A program made the translations under genes and the position numbers. A stretch of DNA of 64,000 nucleotides from Agelas oroides. Taxonomy: Eukaryota; Porifera; Demospongiae; Agelasida; Agelasidae. The stretch lies in the NCBI GenBank assembly GCA_949130485.1, contig OX422183.1, positions 9,576,636 to 9,640,635 of the forward strand, in the 5' to 3' direction. The notes beneath the pieces are model-generated. The model was not told the DNA's origin, did no database searches, and worked only from the letters and a program-made list of their open reading frames with translations. Shown one piece after another: positions 1 through 12,450 of the stretch; the stretch's first letter is position 1; each line of letters starts with the position of its first letter.

Positions 1-91
1 AACAAGAGCACAGACTATAGCTACCATCATTAGCCACACATGAAGACCTCCCATGCTTTTGTTGCTTCAGCTGCTGCATGTAGTCCTAGGG

Positions 92-641
92 TAGCCTCGT
101 TCCCAGGCCACTCCCAGATTTTATCTCGCAGCCGTGGAGAAAAATCGGGAGGTGAGGGCAAACGCGTCGCTCCGTGTCAAAGTAAGTGTCTGCACTCGGA
201 CCACTATCCTCAAAGAGGCTCAGAGCCAGGGCTAAACGGCTTAGATAACTTGTACATACCTACAAGTAGCCTTGCCATCTGTTTCTCCGTCCTTGAGGAT
301 GGTGGCCCGAGTGCAGAGACTTAATTGTTTTGACACGGAGCGACGTGCTTGCCTTGAGGCCTGCTGTTCCTCAGTTGACGTACACGCATAACCCCTTCCA
401 CTTACGTCTATACATCCTTCGTTAGCAACTTGGTACTTGCGAAGTCTGTAGCTGTTGGCATAACGCCTGGGCAAGCTTTACTATTTGATCGCTTGCTGTA
501 TTGGCCGCTTAATGCGTGAGCATCATTACGAAACCGAGTCCACCATTTCTGGTCCGTGACGTAGTATTGCTCCCAGGCCTTCTCCCGAGTTTTCTCCACG
601 GCTGCGAGATAAAATCTGGGAGTGGCCTGGGAACGAGGCTA
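92..641. mobile_element. TIR element of the TAGCCTCG family (550 bp, 9 bp TSD)
   Basis: The ends are inverted repeats of about 60 bp starting TAGCCTCGTTCCCAGGCC, with an almost perfect match between 92-152 and 580-641. The element is flanked on both sides by the 9 bp direct repeat GTCCTAGGG (83-91 and 642-650). No transposase frame is present, so it is non-autonomous. A 9 bp duplication fits Mutator-like elements, but the superfamily is inferred. Copies with the same ends lie at 61010-61613, 6329-6398 and 50507-50545. Confidence 0.85.
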
Positions 642-1082
642 GTCCTAGGGCTTGTCTGGAAGTGCACAGGTGTAGGGAACTGTCTGATCATCTGTTGGGC
701 AGTTACCCACTTTGTAGGTGCACTTCAATTCATTTGAAAAGAACTTGTGCAGTAGCCTTCCACTTAATTGGATTAGTCAAAATTCCAAGAATTGAATTTC
801 TTCCGCTAGATTGAGTCTACCATTCTATTAGAATGATGACGATATCTGAAACTGCTCAATTACAGAGGTATATGCTATAGAGAGAAAATCCGTTAAAAGA
901 GCTTTCACTGCATTTCCAACTTGTTTTGCTTTGGCGAGGGGGTGGATAGGAGGGAAGTACAGCATCTTGATTGGACACGCATGCATGTGAGCAATGTAGG
1001 AGTAGAGTTTGTATGCTAAATCATTGTCTTGTGCCATGAACCGTCCTATTTTATTTATGATTGTTTTGCCTTATTCTTGCAG

Positions 1083-1403
1083 GCATGTGACATTGATGTC
1101 GACAGGGAGATAAGTGAAATTGCTCAGTCAGCTCCCTACATTGTACAGACTGGAAGAGCCGGATCTGAAAATGTGCAATTTTTTATTGCATGTGAGAGGC
1201 AGGTTGTATGTGAGAGCAAGTCATTACTGGATGCTGTCATTGACTTAATTGCTTGTTACTATGTCTTCGATATTTCTTATCCAAAAGGAGTGCAAGGCAT
1301 TTTAGTTTTTTTTGAACACTGTGTGTTTTGTATGAAATTTTCACAGCCATTACCTCTTTGTACGCAGAAACTTGTTACTAGTTTAAAAAAGGTTGCTGTT
1401 TAA
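1083..1403 (+). CDS. Terminal exon of an unidentified gene entering from the left
   Basis: A polypyrimidine tract and TTGCAG end at 1082, and the following frame stays open for 106 codons to a TAA at 1401-1403. The protein piece begins ACDIDVDREISEIA and contains a central block ending in YYVFDISYPKGVQGILVFF. That block resembles the C-terminal part of the SAM-domain-3-like or transposase-like proteins common in fish and sponges, which end in a similar YYVF-x-YPK hydrophobic segment. The family match is from memory and is weak. No signal peptide or membrane segment is needed; the hydrophobic stretch looks like a buried core. Upstream coding exons lie outside the window or are not recognisable in the first 1,080 bases, where a MITE sits. 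The reading is supported by the acceptor and by reading-frame length only. Confidence 0.5.
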   Translation, partial: ACDIDVDREISEIAQSAPYIVQTGRAGSENVQFFIACERQVVCESKSLLDAVIDLIACYYVFDISYPKGVQGILVFFEHCVFCMKFSQPLPLCTQKLVTSLKKVAV

Positions 1404-4400
1404 TTGTTGTTGTTCTATAGAACTAGCTAATGTATCTTTAGGATTGTACATTATTTGCTTGTAAATCTAAACTGTTCTTATATAACTATACGATCAATTT
1501 TAGAAGCACTACAAAATTGCTATTGCATGATCACCATGGCAAATTTACAGTAAAATACAGCATAGTGGGTGTTCATTATATCCCTGGGGGGCATTGATAT
1601 AAGCTGCATCTGGTGTACAGTATATTCCTTTGGGGTGTATCTTATATCACCTTGGGGTGTAGTTTTAAACCCCTAGGGGTGTATCCTTTCACCTCATGGG
1701 GTGTGTCCTAGAACCCTGTGGGGCACTATGTCTTCCTGGCTGGTAGAGCACCCTTAAGGGTGTATTGTTCGCACCCCACTTTTTACAGTGTATGTGCCGT
1801 CAGAACTCCGTTAGGGGTCTACCGGAAAACTCTCTCCATCAGGAAAGAACCCATGCTGAGTGGTTTTCTCACTCTAAATGCTCTAGAGTGTTTTTTTTTT
1901 GTAACAAAATATCAACAAGCAAGCAGCATATACATATATAAATCAAGGGCATAGGCAAGGGGGGGGGGGGGGGGGTAGGTATAGGGGAGCTGAAGCCCCC
2001 CCCAGATTATAAGCTCATGTTAGTATGTGTACAAGCAGTTACCGCAAAGGATGTCCAAGATTTATTATTATAGAAGAACAAGAGAGGGAAGAAAAGCTTT
2101 CAGGTTATAGCTAAGCAGTACGCATACAGGAATCAAAGCTTAGAAGTGTCCAAATATACAGTGAGGAAACAGTGAAAAATAGTGCTAGACAGCAAACTCT
2201 TAATTCAACAGGTGGGGTATAACTGTGATAATTCCTCTCCCTGAGGGCTACAAGGGAAATTATGGCTCATAATTCCCTCTAGGAGCGGCGGAAGCAGCTC
2301 AAGAGTGGTCCGGTTCCTAATACGGAGGCTGTGCAGTGGCTGTCCATTTCGCGCACAGCATGAAATTTTTTTTACCTTCGTTAATTGAACTGTCAGGAAG
2401 CAGCTCTCAGCATGAAGATGTGCAGTCAATACACGCGGGGTGGAATGCTAGTATAGTGGAAGAAATCGTAGATGATTATATAATGTGTCAAGTTTAGTGA
2501 AAAACTTCTGCTTCTGCGCTGCACCATTTGAATATTGATTACTTGATCGCTGAAAAGTGGTCCGGCCAAAACCGGACCAGCCGGACCGGTTCTGCTGCCC
2601 CTGGTCTAGTCTACTACTATAGTACAGATTTTACATACAGTAGAATAGTGTTGAAGTTACTGTAAACACTTGCACATGTACAGATGTGTTTACAGTAATA
2701 ACAACAAAGGACCAATCAGGTGGGATATATAATAGTTATAGCAAAGGTGGCTAGGGATTTATAGCTGTAGAGTAAACAAACCTCGTCCTCGGGCTATGCC
2801 CTTGGACTCGGTCTACGCCCTCGGACTCAGTCTATGCCCTCGGACTTGGTCTGTTTATTGCCGTAAATCCCTGGCACCATGCTATAACTATAACATAGCT
2901 AATTGTCTCCCACAGATATTTGGATCCAGGGCATGCATGTGTTCCATTTCCATCTCTGTGATGTGCTGTCCTGGAACAAAAGAGTGAAGTGTGACTATGC
3001 CCACTTCTCTATCCTGATGACCAATACTTTCACCAAATTAGATTATTCATGACTAATTAAGATAGTGAAAGAGAAACTCATTACTCGATAATTTTCAGTG
3101 GTGGTTTGGGAGACACCCTCTTCTACCTAAACTTGAATTGGCAACAAGTGCACTACATTTGCGAAACCAACAGCTAAGTTGTTTAGCAGGCTTCATAAAA
3201 TAGTGAAACCATACCATATGCATGGTTCAGTATAGAGTTGTGCACCATTGCAAAATTTGCTGTACCATATCTTATGTGTTGTTTATTGAAACTAAGGGTC
3301 TTCTTGAAATGCTGACATAGTTGGGAAACATGTAGAGACTAGAAACGTTGGGAAGCATTTAGCAATCTGTATAGGTTTGTGCAAGTGTAGTTCTAGTTTA
3401 GAAACGTTTTACACTGCGCTCTTCTCATCTACTGATTCTCAGTTCATTTGCAGCTTTGAATGGCACATACTATAGTACCCCAATTGCTGAAACACTCACT
3501 ATCCCCTGGTTTCATGTACAATGGATATATATGCAAACTGTTGGTAGCTCATGGCAAGCCTGTCAGCCATAATGAAGGGACAGAGACAATGGAACAGGGG
3601 CTTGTAGGATGTAATTCAGATGAGTGATTCTTTCTTTCTCTTGCTATAGCTCAAGTTTGAATCCCAACTAGCTATTCACTCAACACAGCTGCAGTATAGC
3701 ACATACCTGTCATTGCTATCTTGCATAGCACTTGCACTAGTAGGGATTTCCCCAGGGGTTTTCAGGTGGATAATATAATAGTGGGGAAATACCTGTTGGG
3801 AAATACCATGGGGGTGTACCTGAACAACCACACACACATGACAAGATTCATTTGCTAATAATTATTGTAGCTACAGAGTAGGCTGGTTTCCTACTTACGT
3901 AGTAGCCTGCAACTTCATGTTTTTGCAAATAGCTATCTGTTACACTATCACCTTTCAGAGTCAATTTTTGGAACCACCAGCCATGTTTTTAGTCCACTAG
4001 CTACTGAGTAAATTCATCACTGATAGGGTCTAAAGTGTAGCAGCAACTTGTATAAGTCAGCTGATAACTATTGTTGAATTTACGCAAACAAAGCTCTATT
4101 CCCTTGCAAATGTAATTGAAAGTTTAGGAAAGGACAAGAGACCTGCATGGGTAGCGCTGATCAACAAAACATTATTAATTGTGATGTCACTGGGTGGCAC
4201 CAATGAAGGCATGACTTGTGTGTGTACCATGTATTGAACTTGATTCTAACCACTAGCCATGTGTCTCTTAATAATTAGGATACATCCTTAAAATTGGATA
4301 ACTAGATGTCTATTAGCAGCATTAACACATATGCAGGCAGATTGCCAGCAACAGTAACATTGCCTATTGAGTATTCTGTTCTTATTGCCCAGAATATTGG

Positions 4401-5640
4401 CATGCTCAACTATAAGGGCTCCAAATGGGTTATTTCCCCATAAATTCCCCCTTTGTTTCACTTTCAGTATAGATGCATGTTTTCCACACCAGAAACACTT
4501 AAAATGCCAACCCTTAACCATAGTAACTGCGATATTTAGAAATACATTTCTTTGACCATCTTTTGCACCAAAACTTTTACTGCTGTGCATGCTGTATTGT
4601 CATTAACAGACATTGCTAACACTTCAATTGTTGTTTGTGCGGTAGCTGCCTTCCTCTGCACATGTGTACTCTTTTATGGGTTTTGTCATCAAATGGAAGA
4701 GTTCAAGAGATTTGGTCTTGGGTAAAAGTGCCTGTAGAGTTGGATACTAGGTGCTGTTTGCTGTCTGTAGTTGTACTGTTCGTTCACAGTGAGATGCCTT
4801 TCATAAGGAAGAATTTTATGATGCAGGGGAGAATCGATGTGTATTTTTCTAGATCGCCCAAACCTTCTCCCAACAGACTCAAACAATGCAAATACACACA
4901 TCTTTGATGACAGTGGTGCCTGTAGAAACTTCTGTGGGATATTTCCTGTGCAGTCAGCTGCGTTTCTTTAGGTTAGCCTTGTTGTTCCCAAGTCTTCATC
5001 ACCTCCAGTATTTGATCTGCTGCCAGATGCAAATATACTCATTACATATAGTGTTGCCATATAAACATTAAGTAGATGGACGGTAGACACATAGCTAGAA
5101 GGCAATGTCTACCACTATAATTCTGTGTTGATCAGTCCTGAGTCTTACAATATGTTTTGGCAACAACAGGTAAGGGGCTTCGACAGACATTACGGCTTCA
5201 AGATTGTTTGTCAGGCACTCCCATTGTGCATGTGTCTACCTTCTGTCTATGTGACATTACATGACATCACCACATGTGATGAGATCTTCCCAGCCTCTCC
5301 CTCTGTATTTGCATACTGAAGTGATCAAAATCCCGCAGGTAGCAAAGGCATGGGACCTTAGGTAGCTAGTAAACTTAGGGTGCTGCTTTGATGGTTGATG
5401 TGTAAACTTACAGTTTAGAGTCCTGAGAAAGTAGTGCACTGTATGTTGTAAACAGAATAATAATTAACGGAATTTTAGATGTTATGAGATAACATCTTTA
5501 TTTTCCAGCTTGAGGCAAGATGCTCTGAGCATTTAGAATGAGAAAAACCACTCAGCATGGGTTCTGTCCTGATGGAGAGAATTTCCCGGTCGACCCCTAA
5601 TGGAGTTCTGACGGTACATACTGAGTGGCTGCTGGGTGTG
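1404..5640. other. Noncoding stretch with minisatellites and old repeats
   Basis: No convincing exon was seen. At 1570-1790 there is a degenerate repeat whose unit centres on GGGGTGTATCC. A G-run at 1960-1977 starts a repeat (about 1945-2160) that recurs inverted at about 30110-30290. Segment 1790-1890 matches the 5520-5620 segment in opposite orientation. The rest is unique-looking AT-rich DNA without long open frames. Confidence 0.5.
2781..2853. repeat. Tandem 19 bp repeat, about four units
   Basis: Four imperfect copies of a 19 bp unit, of the form CTCGGACTCAGTCTATGCC, follow each other. They form an open frame on the plus strand, but the frame has no splice or homology support. Confidence 0.7.
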
Positions 5641-5816
5641 CAACTGGGGCATTCAGTACCACCTGTGCAGTACATATAGAGGATTGCAAGGGCTGGTGGT
5701 TGTCTGGTTGCCATAGCTCAGTGGCAGGGCACTGGCAGCTCAAGCCAGGTGTCCTGGGTTCGACTCCTGGTGGCTGCCGGCCTTTTTCAGTTTCCTCTAT
5801 TTTCGCCTCATAACAT
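5641..5816 (+). repeat. tRNA-derived SINE, copy 1
   Basis: The stretch contains an A-box-like TAGCTCAGTGG and a B-box-like GGTTCGACTCC at tRNA spacing, followed by a non-tRNA tail ending in CCTCATAAC. The same body occurs inverted at 22078-22248 and in decayed form at 22375-22476, so it is a dispersed repeat rather than a tRNA gene. It is flanked by a related 40 bp direct repeat containing TTTATTTT.CAGCTT and GGCAAGATGCTCTGAGCA at 5500-5560 and 5825-5863. Confidence 0.75.
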
Positions 5817-6328
5817 CTAGAATTCCTTTATTTTACAGCTTAATTGAGGCAAGATGCTCTGAGCAGAATACGTAATATTTTTTTAGGGAACCCTCTTAAT
5901 GCATGAATACTTGGATATGTAGGTATGTACAACTGTGTGTGTTGATAATGTGTGGGTTCCCCTTGTGCTATCATTGTGGTTGTCATGCATTTGGCAGATT
6001 TACCTAGTTGCCATGGCAACTGTGTGCTGGTAAGATCTCTGTGGTTGTAGTACATGGTTACTATAGAAACATGGTATACTAGTAGCATACATTTCAGGCA
6101 TGCTGTAACTAACCCTCAGCTTTGCCTTGGCCAAGTTAGGGAATACCTGCCTATGCATGTAACAACTAATCTGCCAGTTATGTCAGTAGCTAGCTAGCCA
6201 GACAATCCAAGAAGGGGTTGTTTCGTTATGAAGGAATGGTGCCATTCCATCTTGTAATTTTAAGTGGTGATAATTATGTGACTGTGATGGTTGGTCCCTT
6301 ACTAAGTATTTTTACAACTGCTCTACTA

Positions 6329-6398
6329 TAACCTTGTTCCCCTGGCTCAAAGCAATCATAAACTGCATGGAGCCGGGGAAGGCCTGGGAATGAGGCTA
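6329..6398. mobile_element. 70 bp minimal TAGCCTCG-family element
   Basis: Its right end reads GGCCTGGGAATGAGGCTA, the inverted end of the family, and the left end is a diverged TAACCTTGTTCCCC. It is flanked by CTCTACTA direct repeats (6321-6328 and 6399-6406), so it looks like an insertion of an internally deleted copy. Confidence 0.6.
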
Positions 6399-7842
6399 CT
6401 CTACTAAGGGTAGTAAAGTTGACAGAACATTTGGCTCAAGTTCGTCATCAGTCAACTGATTGGGGGGGTTTCCTCCTCACATCTCCCAACAAACGCATGC
6501 ATAATGTTCTTTGACCAAAGTTTCAACCTTATACTGACTGTACCACAGTCTAGATTTCAATGGAGTCCAGTATAGCCTATACATCACAGTCTGGAAAGAA
6601 AAACAAACTACATAGCTGACAACCAGTTTCAAGTGGGGATATTTCCCATGATAGTAAATTCTTATTGGAACATCCAGCAGTAAGAAAGTTAATGTAGCAG
6701 AAATAACACAACTAAACTGTCAAACTAAAGATGCCTACATGTGTTGTTTGAAAATTGAAAAATTCATTTCTAAACAGAGTAAGCGAAGGGCAGTGACAAT
6801 GGAAGCTTCATCCTTTATCACGGACTTCGGTTGTGTCGTTCAATGCTGGACTAGATGCACTGTCAAAGGCCCCTGCAATGGTGAGAGGAATACACCAAGT
6901 TCAACATGTTAAAAGTTTGATCACAGAATGTAGGTAGGCAAATGTACTTTTTGTGGTTTTAACTTCTGGAGAAGGTCTAGCTATTTGCAGGAACATGCAA
7001 CACATAAAACCTATTAGGCATTGCTTTCTAAAGCACATTTATATTTCACCAGAGTTTACCATTATGACATTGTGTTGAAAAAAGTCAAGACTGGTTGCTA
7101 CTAGGCAACTATTTGTTGCATATCAGTTTCTCATCAGCAATTTTCCCAGAAGTTCATGTGCATGGCCATTATAACATTATTCATTAATCACAACAAAACT
7201 TTGGCTCCCAGACTCGAGAGGTCACACTCCTTATTAAAGAAACACGAAATATAACATCTGAGTGCTTCAATGTTTTAGGAAAGGGGATGTATTTTGGTTG
7301 TCTTGCAGTATGCCCAGTCAGAGTTACAAATTGACACACAAAGTCAGCAGTATCGATGCGTACAGAGCACAAGATTGATGGTGACAGAGAAGTGGATACT
7401 AAAAAGAGTGTGTGCTGGGGATGAGTAAATTATGTGCAATAACTAGTCTACATGCTAGAGCATACATGAATACACACAGGAGAGTCTCGTGGGAAGAGAG
7501 GTATTCAGGAGCTAATTTGCATAATTATGTAACGGTTGTGTGTGTCTACGCCGGTCAGCCTCTCATCTCCAGGAATGATTCTTTGCTCAACAATGTCGCT
7601 GCACTCATAGATTAACCACATTACGAGTGCAGCGACACTGTCGGAAGCAGCAACGATGATGTAGATACAAATGAGGTTGTGCCTACGTCAGTGAGCCTCT
7701 CATCATTACTGCTTCCGGGAATCATCCTCTGCTCGGTGGTGTCGCTGCATTCATAGGCTAGTTAATCTCCTCCTCTTTACATCCGACTCTATTTCAACCT
7801 CACTATCACGCACACATGTCGCTGTAGATTGCATTCCAGAGT

Positions 7843-7920
7843 GTTGCAGATGAAACCGAGATTCGAACCCCACACTGCACAATTATTTTCCTGCTCGGCA
7901 ATCATGTGTGGCTCATACTA
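7843..7920 (-). repeat. Possible tRNA-derived repeat
   Basis: On the minus strand a B-box-like GGGGTTCGAATCTCGG is preceded by TGATTGCCGAGCAGG, which resembles an A-box. The stem pairings expected of a functional tRNA are not evident, so a SINE or tRNA pseudogene is more likely. Confidence 0.35.
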
Positions 7921-8480
7921 AGGGGACTTAAGGTCTGGCTCCAGTGCTTTTATCATATTTTTTGACCTGATTCATGGTTGCTGTTGGATGTGAAGATTCA
8001 AGTAAAACCACAGAGAGTTTACTTTATATGTCAGCCCCACCCATCTACTTGTTTCTTGACCACACCCCCTGCTCCTGCATAGGAGTGGGCGTGTTTTTTT
8101 TCAAGCTTCCCTGAGCATCCTCGGTGGTTCAAGGTGGAGATCTCAGTGATGGTCTTAAGCTATCTGAACAGTATGCATGTGGTGTATGTGATGTATGCTG
8201 ACATTCCGTCGGATGGCTTCTCAACACAACCTTCCTAACCATAGAATCCAGCAATTTCTGCAGGTGTGGAAGCACGAGTTTATTACAGTAAGAGTTTGCA
8301 ACTCCCATATGGCTATACTGATTGTGGTGTAGAAACGGACTCAAACCATATGGGAATTGCACACTCTTAGTGATAGTTACATTCCTCCCTGGTGGCCGGG
8401 TGGTCGGTTAACACATTGGTGGCAGGCGTAGCCTGACACCAATATGCAAGACCACACCCCAGGGAGGGATAGAACTATTA

Positions 8481-8562
8481 TATAACCTGTTACCTAGGCT
8501 ACATCACTGTAGAAGAGAGTTATAAGCAACATTCTTAGATTTAGCCTAGGTAACAGGTTATA
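8481..8562. repeat. Hairpin with perfect 21 bp arms
   Basis: 8481-8501 and 8542-8562 are perfect inverted copies around TAACCTGTTACCTAGGC. A second imperfect inverted repeat, with arms containing CCCTGG and GGTGGTC, lies just upstream at 8385-8468. Related sequence occurs at 11880-11995, so this is a dispersed family. Confidence 0.7.
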
Positions 8563-9561
8563 CCGTATAGCAGGCAAATTTGGCGAGGGTTTTAATTTGG
8601 CGATTTTGGATTAAACCGCCAAATTAAAAGGTCACCAATATTATATCCCTAGCCTGCAGCCAGCTGCATGGGTACGGCCGGTTGCCCAGTTCACTGTGCG
8701 TCTACACACGCATGTACAATTATCACGAGCTCAGCTAGCTAGCTAGAGAGAAGTGCGGCTGTCATAGCGATATACAAGCATTTTGCTAGGAAAGACAGAT
8801 TTGTGCTGCCTACCATACACATGTGCGGAGATTCATCTCTGTCAAAGTGGGAGGTCGACAAGGCTAATGACGGTGTATGCATATATCATGCTGCCACTTT
8901 TGGTGGAAGCCATGGTTAATCAATTAGTAGCACTATAACTATATAATCATTTTCAAAAGCCACCTGACAGAATAGTACATCTTTCCAACCTCTATAGTGC
9001 TACAAGAACGGACCTTGTATAAGGTGGCGTGTTTTGTGCTCCACCTGTACACAACTCTCTAGATTCCTTTTTCGTGTGGCCATTTACTAGTTTGCTCCTG
9101 CTAGGTACACGGTGAAAGTTGCATTACATTATGATTATATTGCCTCAAGTGGCTACTGACATTGAAGTATTGACAAATGTCAGATCGGGAGAACAAGACA
9201 AAGATGTTTGTCAAGATGGTCAAAAGAAAAAAAATCCCTGTCCCTAGCCTAACCCTAACTATAGCACTAAGCCCAACTGATTTGGCCACTAGCAACTTCA
9301 GACAACTACGTACACTGTTCCGTCTAATGTGTATCACGCAAATGTTATGCATGTGCTGTATCGTCCTGTGCATGCACAATACCAACGTACTATGACATAA
9401 TGTGACTTTTACTACCCTTTACCTAGCAAGAACCTTACTAGTTCAGTCATGCCATTGTCATGCCCATACGGCCAATAGATCACGTTCCTTTGGCTTCAAA
9501 CTGGCTGATAGATACTACGTGGATACCTAGCTGGTCTGCTTTACCATTCTAGGAGCACTGA

Positions 9562-9850
9562 ATAGATCCTTTCGCGAATTGTATGTGTGAGAATTTGCAA
9601 ATTATATTTAAAGCAATAACCAGAAGTTCTGGTCATGCCCCTTGGTGGGAAGTTCTCTCCGCTAAGTAACGTATGACATCTTCGCGTACCGTAAATACCC
9701 TTTTCAGGATACTTTCAAGGCTGCCAGACCAGCATCAAACAACTGCCTCCATAGAGTGCAATACAGTTATTTCCCACCAGGAGGTATGACCGGAACTTCC
9801 TGTTATCACTTTGCAAAATTCTTACACATGTAATTCGTGAAAGCATCTAT
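9562..9850. mobile_element. MITE-like element with about 80 bp imperfect TIRs
   Basis: The left arm from ATAGATCCTTTCGCGAATT through GGTCATGCCCC matches the inverted right arm, which ends AATTCGTGAAAGCATCTAT. It has no coding frame. A target duplication could not be defined with certainty. Confidence 0.65.
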
Positions 9851-12450
9851 AAACTATCTCGAGGAGTCAGCAAATCACTATGGAAAGACTAAGGTGGTTT
9901 CTGGAAGTCAGCACCATCATTTGTTGTTTGTTCAGTATTGGTCAGCCTTATACTATAGCCACCTAACGTAGGTTTCGACAATTTTGCTGTCAGTAGCTAT
10001 AGGTTCACCAGTCGCTGCAAAAGAGCAAAGAAGCAACAAAGTAGAAACAACAGCTAAAGCATGTCCAAAACTACTCATCAATTCATGTGACTATTACGCA
10101 AACCACAAAACCACATGTGGCATGTGCACGCAATCTTGGCGCATGTGCCCAAAAATGGACCCCTGAGTAAGTGCCTACATAATATATAAAAGAAATGAAA
10201 ACTCCATCTCAATTCCTTCTTTAATGTGATTCATGACCATTGTATTTTCAAGGAGATATGGACTCCATGACAATGTAGAAGTTCTTTTGTGTAGCTGCAA
10301 ATGTGAACTAGTTAGTATCATCGTTTAATCCCTCAAGTGTTGCCTTAGAGGTTGTCTCCACAGAACGACTTCTTTTTCTTGAAACCATAGTTCTGATACA
10401 ACTAAATTGTCTTAATTTCTTCTTTACACTACACTGAGTCCTCTGAATTCAAGCAAACAGTTACACCATATTCTAAGAAAGGGGCATGCTCATATTTTTC
10501 CCTGTGAAATCTGTGCCCAGTAACCTGAGTGTACAGGTACGTATGGTATTCTGGGAAATTACCCACTTTGAGCCTAATTGAAATTGCATACACAAGTATG
10601 AAATAAGTGTTTCTATGTGTAATTGGGGTGAGCCTGAGCGAGCCCGACATGCACTAGCGTGACTGCATTGTGCACGCATGTGTGTATCTATGCTTGTTGG
10701 TTTGTTTGTTTGTTTGTTTGGACCGAACACTTACCGTAAATTTCAAATGAGTGCATTCAAATATTTCATGAAGATCGATAATCGTGAAGCATGTGAAGAC
10801 CCAGTGGAGGGCTACTGTCAGAGTGCAGCGTTGACGACCCGGAGCGAAGACGACTGAAGTTGAAGCACGTGTGGTAACTTAATTCTGCTTTACCGACCAT
10901 CAACGGCAGTCCGTTCACAGGCGGTACAAATGGTGGTTGAGGTCAATTCACTGAGGTAAGGGCCATGCAAAAACAGCACTCATTTAGCTCATGATTTCGG
11001 TGTAAAGCTTAGTCCATGCAAGTGTAGCCGCATTTATTGCCCTGCCTGGAGAAATGGCTGGCATCTGAGATACTTAGCTATCTCTGGTGAGGACTTAGCG
11101 TTGTCAAGTTTGGCTTAAACAGTCGACAGTGACAAGCCCTGCTGTGTGTCATGACAAATTAGTGAATCAGTAGTTTGCTGCTTGCTCGGCTCACCCCATG
11201 ATGATGAATTATCTCGCTAGTTATTACCATTGTTTTCTCCAGCTGATTCAAAACCCACGCATTCATCATCAGCACGCTGGTTGGTATCCTATAAAGAAAT
11301 GAATAAATGATAATTAACCCCTTAGAGTTTAATAACCTTTTTATACACTGAAATCTCCTCAATCAGATGCCTAACAATATTTGTGAGCTTTCAAAAGAAA
11401 TGTACAGCTAGGCAAATAGTTTTGTTGACTGTGTAACTTATAAGTGCATCCTTCCCCCTGTCTCTTCTTTCTTCCTCTCCCTTCCTTGTCACATTCTCTT
11501 CAGTCTTGCGCTTGTAACCAATGAGTTGGTTTTATGAAGTGATGTAATCAGTTTTTCCGGCAGACTATAGTAGGATTTGAACTGTTGCTATTTATATCAA
11601 CTCCAATAGAACTTACTTCAACCGGGACTTTGTACATGTCTCTATTCAGAATCTGTAGTGCAGGATCCACACAAGCAAGGTAGCCTGCATGTGTAGATTG
11701 ATGACTGCATGATACTAGTTAATGAAAATTGTTACACAATGCAATCTAAACTAGGTAAATGTCTGCTTACTCTGATTGCCTTGGGTGTCTGGCACCTCAT
11801 AGATAGGCAGCTAATGAGAGAAGTGACGTGTATGCTTAATGTTGTATAGATGTGTATACTTCGAGATAACTTCTAGTTATAGCCCTCCCTGAGGTATGGC
11901 CATTTTTGTATCAGACACAGCCTGATACCAATGTGTGAGACCACCAATCAGGTAGAAACATAACTTATGACTCATCGCCTAGCTAACAGGTTATTACCCT
12001 CTTGATAATCTATTCTTGATCATTGGCTTCATAGGAAATATTATATTTGAAGGGCTTTATAACTCACTCACTGTTGTTGCTACTTGTATATCAAAGTTAC
12101 CATGATGGATGTGTATAAGAATGGTAATTGCAAACCATTGTTCTTTGTAGGATTATGACGTTTCACAAGTTACAAGCTTCTACACTGATGGTAAAAAGTG
12201 CATACATGCAGCCATCTAGTCTTCTGATGGTATTTGTAAGTGTGACAACAAACAGTTTGGTATAATTATAGCAACTAGCAACCACATACCCTACAGCATG
12301 TCCAGTAACTAGCACTAAGATTTTGCGTAACCAGTATTTACAGTGAGTGAGTTTGTCTGCTTTAGTTTTTAGCACTTCATTTGAGTAAGTCAATTCAACT
12401 CCTCAACGATACAATATACAACTTGTGCTACTAAGATATAAACTACTTAC
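9851..12450. other. Noncoding stretch, no gene seen
   Basis: Mostly unique AT-rich sequence. It contains a (TTTG) run at 10699-10720 and, at 11880-11995, a diverged copy of the hairpin family found at 8385-8562. Short open frames here have no splice or composition support. Confidence 0.4.

Larger units (their letters stand above)
5864..9561. other. Noncoding stretch with several inverted repeats
   Basis: Holds a minimal TAGCCTCG element (6329-6398), a two-copy repeat at about 7540-7760 sharing TCGCTGCA.TCATAG, a possible tRNA-derived repeat at 7840-7920 (minus), and hairpins at 8385-8562. A segment at 8250-8360 belongs to the family of the inverted repeat at 36264-36557. No supported coding exon was found. 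Confidence 0.45.

Noticed and set aside
5704-5780. Functional tRNA gene
   Set aside because: A and B boxes are present, but the same sequence with non-tRNA flanks is repeated at 22.1 kb, so it is a SINE.
6780-6889. Possible plus-strand exon after AAACAG, with a GTGAGAGG donor
   Set aside because: Open in one frame only, no partner exon and no recognisable sequence.
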